From Streptomyces sp. P9-A4 (lineage in GTDB: Bacteria; Actinomycetota; Actinomycetes; Streptomycetales; Streptomycetaceae): a DNA stretch of 64,000 nucleotides. The stretch's first letter is position 1. Every line of letters begins with the position of its first letter. Shown one piece after another: positions 59,155 through 64,000 of the stretch. The notes under the pieces were generated by a model that saw nothing but the letters and a program-made list of their open reading frames with translations, searched no databases and had not been told where the DNA came from. The position numbers were made by a program, and so were the translations under genes. Location of the stretch: the NCBI RefSeq assembly GCF_036634195.1, contig NZ_JAZIFY010000001.1, forward strand, positions 5,342,501 through 5,406,500, read 5' to 3'.

Positions 59155-59387
59155 ACCGCGCCCGCGGACGCGGGCGGAGCGGCCGGGGGAGTGGCGGCGG
59201 GCGCCGGTGGGGCGGCGCCGACCCGGCCGCGTACGGCCGGTCGGGTGGTTCGCGCCCCCGACACGCGCCGCGTACGAGCCCCCGACCGTCACGGAGAGTA
59301 CTGCACCCCTGTCCCTGAGTGACGGTCCTGGTGTATCGTCCCGGATCGGGGGACTGCGTCGAGTACGGGCTGACGCCGGGGAGCGAA

Positions 59388-62300
59388 GTGACTGGTCATC
59401 AGATTCCGAGGGGGGCGACAGGTGAAGCACGGCCGGAGGACCGACGATCCGACGCGGCGACGCCGCCGTCGCCGAGCCTTCCGCGCGTCGCCGCGGACCT
59501 CGCACGTTCCGTGCCGGACCAGGCCGCGCCCCACCGCGCGCCCCGCCCCGCCGGGCCACAGGCCACCACGACCGGGAGCGCCGCGCCGCACACCGGACCC
59601 GGCACGGACGACGGAGGCCGCGGCGCCGAACCGCCGGGCCGCCCGGACGGCAGCACGCCGCCCGTCCAGCGTCGCGCCGTGCCCCATGACGCCCACGAGG
59701 CGGGCGGGGCCGCCGCCCCGGCGACGGAGCCCCCGGCCGTACGGGACCTCGACGGCCCCCACGACTGCGACGGCCACGCCCCCGGGGGCCCCGGCGAGCC
59801 CCCGGCGCGCCCGCACGACCCGGCCGGGTGCGGCGGTGCGACACCGGAGGGACCGGTGAGCGCCCCCGGCGCGGTCCTCACGCGTCCCCCCGTCGGCACC
59901 GCCGCGGGCGACGCGCGGGGCGGCACCGGCCACCCGGACCCCGGCGGCCCCGGCCCCGGCGCGGTCCTCGCCCAGATCGCCCTGGGGCTGATCTGCGCCG
60001 GCTACACCACCGGGGCCTCGCTCGGCTGGGGCTCCCCGCGACTCGCCCTGTTCATGGGTGATTTCGGGCTGAGCGCCGCCGCGCTCACCGCCGCGGTCTC
60101 CTGCTTCCTCTACGCCCGCGCCCACCGCGGCGGCGACCGCCCGGCCTGGCTGCTCTTCGCCTTCTCCTCGTTCATGGCCTCCGCGGGCAACGGCGTCTGG
60201 GGGTGGTACGAGGTCGTGCTCCGCACGGAGGTGCCGGACTCCTCCGTCGCCGACCTCTTCTTCTTACTCTTCGCGCCGCCCGCCATCGTCGGCCTCCTCG
60301 TCCTGGCCAAGAAGCCCGTCACCCGGGCCGGCTGGGTCTGCCTGGCGCTCGACGCCTGGCTCATCGGGGGCTCGCTCCTGACGCTCTCCTGGAGCCTGGC
60401 CCTCGCGCGCACGGCCCGGTTCGAGAACGAACCGGTCGCGCAGGCCGCGCTGTCACTCGCGTACCCCCTGCTCGACATCGTCCTCGTCAGCATGGTCCTG
60501 GTCCTGCACTTCCGGCGCTCGCAGGTGAACCGCTCGGCGACCAACACCGCCATCGCCGCACTCGCCCTGACCGTGCTGTGCGACGCCCTGTTCACCTCGC
60601 CGCTGCTCCGCGAGCACTACGCCTCCGGGCAGCTGCTCGACGCCGGCTGGTTCGCGGGCTCCCTGCTGCTCGCGTACGCGCCCTGGGGCGTACGCAGGCT
60701 CCCGGACGCCGCGACCACCGGGCGCGGCCCCTTGCTGCACAGCCGCCCGGTCGCCGGATCGCTCGCCGCGCTCACCCCGTACCTCGCCGCCGCCGTCTGC
60801 ACCCTCGGCATCCTCTACAACGTGGTCGAGGGACGCAGTATCGACCGCTTCGTCGTCCTCACCGGCTGCGCGGTCGTCCTCGCCCTCGTCGTACGGCAGG
60901 GCATCATGCTCCTCGACAACATCGCCCTCACCCACGAACTGGCCCAGAAGGAGAACCACTTCCGGTCGCTCGTACAGGGCTCCAGCGACGTCATCATGAT
61001 CGCCGCGCCCACCGGGACACTCCGCTACGTCAGCCCGGCCGCCGCCGGGGTGTACGGGCGCGAGGCCGACGAGCTGATCGGCACCGAGCTGTCCTCGCTC
61101 ATCCACCCCGAGGACCTCGGCGCCGTCGTCCACGAGGTGCGCCGCTTCCTGGCCCTCTCGCCCGCCGAGGAGCCCACCACCCGCATCGAGTGCCGGTTCA
61201 GCTCGGGGCGCGGCGACTGGCTCAACGTCGAGTCCACGGTCAACCGGCACCAGGGCGGCCTGATCTTCAACAGCCGGGACGTCACCGAACGCGTCCGGCT
61301 CCAGGCCCAGTTGCAGCACAACGCCGAGCACGACCCGCTCACCGACCTGCCCAACCGCGCGCTGTTCACCCGGCGGGTCCGGCAGGCGCTCGGCGGCCGA
61401 CGGGCCTCCGACCAGGGCACCGCCGTGCTCTTCATCGACCTCGACGGCTTCAAGGGCGTCAACGACCGCCTGGGCCACCAGGCGGGCGACGACCTGCTCG
61501 TCCAGGCCGCCCGCCGCCTCCACGAGTCCGTCCGCTCCGGGGACACCGCCGCGCGGCTCGGCGGCGACGAGTTCGCCGCCCTCATCCTCGGCGACGGCGG
61601 CCGTGAGCGGGCCGCCCGCGAGAGCCAGGTCCAGGAGATCGCCGACCGGCTCCGGCTCACGCTCTCCCGGCCCTACCGCGTCGACGGCGGCACCGAGGTG
61701 CGGGTCGCCGCCTCCATCGGCGTCGCCTTCGCCGAGCCCGGCATGGAGGCCGGTGAACTCCTGCGCAACGCCGACCTCGCCATGTACCGGGCCAAGGCGG
61801 CCGGCAAGGACCGCGTCGAGCTCTACGCGCCCCAGATGCAGGCCGAGGTGGTCCGCCGGACGGAACTGGCCGCCCGGCTGCGCACCGCGCTCCACGACGG
61901 CGAGTTCGCCCTGCTCCACCAGCCCGTCGTCGACCTCGCCACCGGCCGGATCTCCGCCGTCAGCGCCCAGGCGCGCTGGCGCTCGGCCCAGGGCATCCTC
62001 TTCACCCCCGCCGAGTTCCTCCGGGTCGCCGACGACGGCGAGCGCACCGCCGAACTGGGCCGCTGGCTCCTCGAAGAGGCCGTGGAGCAGGCCGCCGAGC
62101 GGGCGGGAATCGGCCACCGGACGCCCGTGTGCATCCGCCTCTCGGCCCGGCGCCTCCTGGACCGCTCGCTGCCGCTCGGCTCCGTCGAGTCCCTGCTCAC
62201 CCGGCACGGGCTGCCGTCCGGCTCGCTGATCGTCGAGCTGGCCGACAGCGACCCCCGGGTCTCCCTGGACGAGCTGGAACAGCGGCTGGTGGCCCTGCGC

Positions 62301-62708
62301 CGCCTCGGGGTGCGGATCTCGCTGGACGGATTCGGCAGCGGACACATGGCGATCAACGCACTCAGGCGGCTTCCCGTCGACATACTGAAACTGGACCGGG
62401 GGCTCGTCGAGGGCGTGGTCGAGTCGGCCCGGCTCCGCAAGATCACCCGCGGGGTGCTCCGTATCGCCGGTGAACTCGGCGTGCAGACCGTCGCCGAGGG
62501 CGTCGACGTACCGGAGCAGGTCGTCGCCCTGCGGGCGATGGGATGCGGCCACGCGCAGGGCATGGCCTTCTCGGGGCCGCTCGACGAGTACCGGCTGCGC
62601 AGGGCCCTGGTGCGGGACGAGTACCCACTGCCCGGAGCGGTCCCGGTGCGGGCCGGGAACCGTCCCCCGTTCCGCTCAAATACTGAGACGCCCGTCCCAC
62701 CCACTTGA
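59388..62708 (+). CDS. Large membrane PAS-GGDEF protein with degenerate EAL domain
   Basis: The 1106-residue protein has a disordered Pro/Ala/Gly-rich N-terminus (about 1-190), a multi-helix membrane domain (190-500), a PAS domain (from about 522), and a GGDEF domain with intact [12 protein letters not shown] (near 722) preceded by an RSGD inhibition site. The C-terminal EAL domain has lost its key residues: [10 protein letters not shown] in place of EAL-RW, RLSARR for the Asn motif, and [12 protein letters not shown] for DDFGTG. It is thus probably a diguanylate cyclase with a sensor-like EAL. GTG 59388 follows GGGGAGCGAA. It lies just ahead of ilvB, a place where S. coelicolor also has a GGDEF-EAL gene as I recall. 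Confidence 0.85.
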   Translation: MTGHQIPRGATGEARPEDRRSDAATPPSPSLPRVAADLARSVPDQAAPHRAPRPAGPQATTTGSAAPHTGPGTDDGGRGAEPPGRPDGSTPPVQRRAVPHDAHEAGGAAAPATEPPAVRDLDGPHDCDGHAPGGPGEPPARPHDPAGCGGATPEGPVSAPGAVLTRPPVGTAAGDARGGTGHPDPGGPGPGAVLAQIALGLICAGYTTGASLGWGSPRLALFMGDFGLSAAALTAAVSCFLYARAHRGGDRPAWLLFAFSSFMASAGNGVWGWYEVVLRTEVPDSSVADLFFLLFAPPAIVGLLVLAKKPVTRAGWVCLALDAWLIGGSLLTLSWSLALARTARFENEPVAQAALSLAYPLLDIVLVSMVLVLHFRRSQVNRSATNTAIAALALTVLCDALFTSPLLREHYASGQLLDAGWFAGSLLLAYAPWGVRRLPDAATTGRGPLLHSRPVAGSLAALTPYLAAAVCTLGILYNVVEGRSIDRFVVLTGCAVVLALVVRQGIMLLDNIALTHELAQKENHFRSLVQGSSDVIMIAAPTGTLRYVSPAAAGVYGREADELIGTELSSLIHPEDLGAVVHEVRRFLALSPAEEPTTRIECRFSSGRGDWLNVESTVNRHQGGLIFNSRDVTERVRLQAQLQHNAEHDPLTDLPNRALFTRRVRQALGGRRASDQGTAVLFIDLDGFKGVNDRLGHQAGDDLLVQAARRLHESVRSGDTAARLGGDEFAALILGDGGRERAARESQVQEIADRLRLTLSRPYRVDGGTEVRVAASIGVAFAEPGMEAGELLRNADLAMYRAKAAGKDRVELYAPQMQAEVVRRTELAARLRTALHDGEFALLHQPVVDLATGRISAVSAQARWRSAQGILFTPAEFLRVADDGERTAELGRWLLEEAVEQAAERAGIGHRTPVCIRLSARRLLDRSLPLGSVESLLTRHGLPSGSLIVELADSDPRVSLDELEQRLVALRRLGVRISLDGFGSGHMAINALRRLPVDILKLDRGLVEGVVESARLRKITRGVLRIAGELGVQTVAEGVDVPEQVVALRAMGCGHAQGMAFSGPLDEYRLRRALVRDEYPLPGAVPVRAGNRPPFRSNTETPVPPT

Positions 62709-62741
62709 CAGTGGCGAGGGCTGGGAGGGAGGGTCAGTGCC

Positions 62742-62783
62742 ATGCGCACCCGAATTCTCGTACTTGGAAAGCGCGTCGGCTGA
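62742..62783 (+). CDS. ilvB leader peptide (13 residues)
   Basis: A strong purine block (GGGAGGGAGGG) precedes ATG 62742, which opens the frame [13 protein letters not shown] and stops at TGA 62781-62783. The Ile-Leu-Val-Leu run is the mark of branched-chain amino acid attenuation leaders. Ribosome stalling there when these amino acids are scarce would alter folding of the RNA ahead of the terminator at 62827. Confidence 0.88.
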   Translation: MRTRILVLGKRVG

Positions 62784-62826
62784 AGCAGGGTCACCGTAGG
62801 CCCGGCTTAGAACGCACCGACGCGCT

Positions 62827-62860
62827 CCCCTCGCTTGCCTCCCGGCACGAGGGGTTTTTT
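62827..62860 (+). terminator. ilvB attenuator terminator
   Basis: CCCCTCG (62827-62833) pairs with CGAGGGG (62848-62854) and is followed by six T, a classic Rho-independent terminator 82 bp before the ilvB start. Directly in front, CCGACGCGCT (62817-62826) is fully complementary to AGCGCGTCGG inside the leader peptide gene (62770-62779), giving an alternative stem for attenuation control. Confidence 0.88.
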
Positions 62861-62941
62861 GTTGCACCGGCTCACCCCGAAGTCGCAGCAAAACCCCGCA
62901 AAACACCTCGCAAAAACCCTCTGCTTCGAGAAGAGATGCTG

Positions 62942-64000
62942 ATGACCGACCAGGCCACCGGGCACCATCCGCAGCCGCGGCCCCGTAGCGCCGCGCAGCA
63001 GCCCGCCACCACCGTCGAGCACGTCACGGGTGCGCAGTCCCTCATCCGTTCTCTCGAGGAGGTGGGTGCCGACACGGTCTTCGGCATCCCCGGCGGCGCG
63101 ATCCTTCCCGCGTACGACCCGATGATGGACTCGAAGCGGGTGCGCCACATCCTGGTCCGCCACGAGCAGGGCGCGGGGCACGCGGCCACCGGCTACGCCC
63201 AGGCGACCGGCAAGGTCGGCGTCTGCATGGCGACCTCGGGACCGGGCGCCACCAACCTCGTCACCCCGATCGCCGACGCGCACATGGACTCCGTCCCGCT
63301 GGTCGCGATCACCGGCCAGGTCGCCTCGAAGGCGATCGGCACGGACGCCTTCCAGGAGGCGGACATCTGCGGCATCACGATGCCGATCACCAAGCACAAC
63401 TTCCTCGTCACCAAGGCCGAGGACATCCCGCGGACGATCGCCGAGGCCTTCCACATCGCCTCGACCGGCCGCCCGGGTCCGGTCCTGGTCGACATCGCCA
63501 AGGACGCCCTCCAGGCGAAGACCACCTTCAGCTGGCCGCCGCAGACCGACCTGCCCGGCTACCGCCCGGTCACCAAGCCGCACGCCAAGCAGATCCGCGA
63601 GGCCGCCAAGCTGATCAGCGCGGCCAAGCGCCCGGTGCTGTACGTCGGCGGCGGTGTCATCAAGGCCGGCGCGACCGCCGAGCTGAAGATCCTCGCCGAG
63701 CTGACCGGAGCCCCGGTCACCACCACCCTGATGGCCCTCGGCGCCTTCCCCGACAGCCACCCGCTGCACGTGGGCATGCCCGGCATGCACGGTGCGGTCA
63801 CCGCCGTCACCGCGCTCCAGAAGGCCGACCTGATCGTCGCCCTGGGCGCCCGCTTCGACGACCGCGTCACCGGCAAGCTCGACAGCTTCGCCCCGTACGC
63901 CAAGATCGTCCACGCGGACATCGACCCGGCCGAGATCGGCAAGAACCGCGCCGCCGACGTCCCGATCGTCGGTGACGCCCGCGAGGTCATCGCCGACCTG
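62942..64000 (+). CDS. ilvB: Acetolactate synthase large subunit (3' end outside window)
   Basis: 353 codons are visible. The product, a ThDP enzyme, condenses pyruvate in valine/leucine synthesis and pyruvate with 2-ketobutyrate in isoleucine synthesis. Motifs: [37 protein letters not shown] with the catalytic Glu, [17 protein letters not shown] and [17 protein letters not shown] 62942 has GAGAAGAG at good spacing; ATG 62936 is too close to it. Regulated by the leader/attenuator upstream. The small subunit gene would lie to the right. Confidence 0.96.
   Translation, partial: MTDQATGHHPQPRPRSAAQQPATTVEHVTGAQSLIRSLEEVGADTVFGIPGGAILPAYDPMMDSKRVRHILVRHEQGAGHAATGYAQATGKVGVCMATSGPGATNLVTPIADAHMDSVPLVAITGQVASKAIGTDAFQEADICGITMPITKHNFLVTKAEDIPRTIAEAFHIASTGRPGPVLVDIAKDALQAKTTFSWPPQTDLPGYRPVTKPHAKQIREAAKLISAAKRPVLYVGGGVIKAGATAELKILAELTGAPVTTTLMALGAFPDSHPLHVGMPGMHGAVTAVTALQKADLIVALGARFDDRVTGKLDSFAPYAKIVHADIDPAEIGKNRAADVPIVGDAREVIADL

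Noticed and set aside
62705..62710. TTGACA as a -35 box for the ilvB promoter.
   Set aside because: It overlaps the stop of the preceding gene, and no -10-like hexamer lies 16-18 bp downstream, where the sequence is a G-rich ribosome-binding site.

Overview
The window is high-GC actinobacterial DNA, almost certainly from a Streptomyces chromosome. Evidence: extreme G/C at third codon positions, many GTG and some TTG starts, and a core gene order (sdaA, glyA, gcvH, gcvT ... mnmA ... ligA, GGDEF-EAL protein, gatC, gatA, gatB ... GGDEF-EAL protein, ilvB) that matches my recollection of the Streptomyces coelicolor core. Apart from two accessory stretches at the left end and a conflict/immunity-like patch near 42-45 kb, it is ordinary core chromosome.

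Region by region. (1) 1-4998: right end of an accessory biosynthetic operon. It starts inside a gene whose product ends like methionyl-tRNA synthetase and is followed by a sarcosine/glycine-oxidase-like flavoenzyme. This pairing recalls hydrazine (N-N bond) building-block pathways. Four further genes follow in tight coupling: an unrecognised protein, a DUF4178-like protein, a SAM methyltransferase and a GlmS-like double-SIS isomerase. (2) 5078-9927: a small integrated element bounded by a perfect 48-bp direct repeat that is the 3' end of sdaA. Its cargo is one translationally coupled three-gene operon (HEPN-like protein, ParA/MinD-type ATPase with a KGGVGR P-loop, second P-loop ATPase), beside a decayed recombination module. 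No integrase remains. (3) 9878-14585: glycine/serine metabolism on the minus strand (gcvT-gcvH-glyA-sdaA) behind a tandem glycine riboswitch. (4) 14735-23874: a small ATPase, two SseB-like proteins and a five-gene oligopeptide/dipeptide-type ABC importer. (5) 24076-34421: TRIC-type channel, thioesterase, cysteine desulfurase, PGRP amidase, mnmA, an alpha/beta hydrolase with its nucleophile replaced, a LOG-family protein, an SDR enzyme, a MetE-like protein and ligA. The desulfurase and MnmA probably cooperate in tRNA 2-thiolation. (6) 34686-40485: an RmdB-type c-di-GMP enzyme and the gatCAB amidotransferase genes, with a small membrane protein gene between gatA and gatB. (7) 40563-46263: a membrane kinase, a shrunken NLR/TPR protein, a helical protein with an amyloid-like tail, and a DUF397 / Scr1-type HTH / HATPase triad with a perfect operator-like palindrome. 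(8) 46456-59154: phospholipase C, MMPL exporter, acetyltransferase, large LuxR (LAL) regulator, sugar dehydrogenase-like lipoprotein, aldo/keto reductase and a D-2-hydroxyacid dehydrogenase. (9) 59388-64000: a second large GGDEF protein with a degenerate EAL domain, then ilvB (cut by the window end) behind a branched-chain leader peptide and attenuator.

The most promising candidates for something undescribed are the HEPN/KGGVGR-ATPase/P-loop ATPase operon in the sdaA-integrated element, the hydrazine-type operon at the left edge, and the amyloid-motif pair with an NB-ARC-less NLR at 42.5-43.7 kb. All functional statements come from reading motifs and recalled family knowledge; no database search was run.
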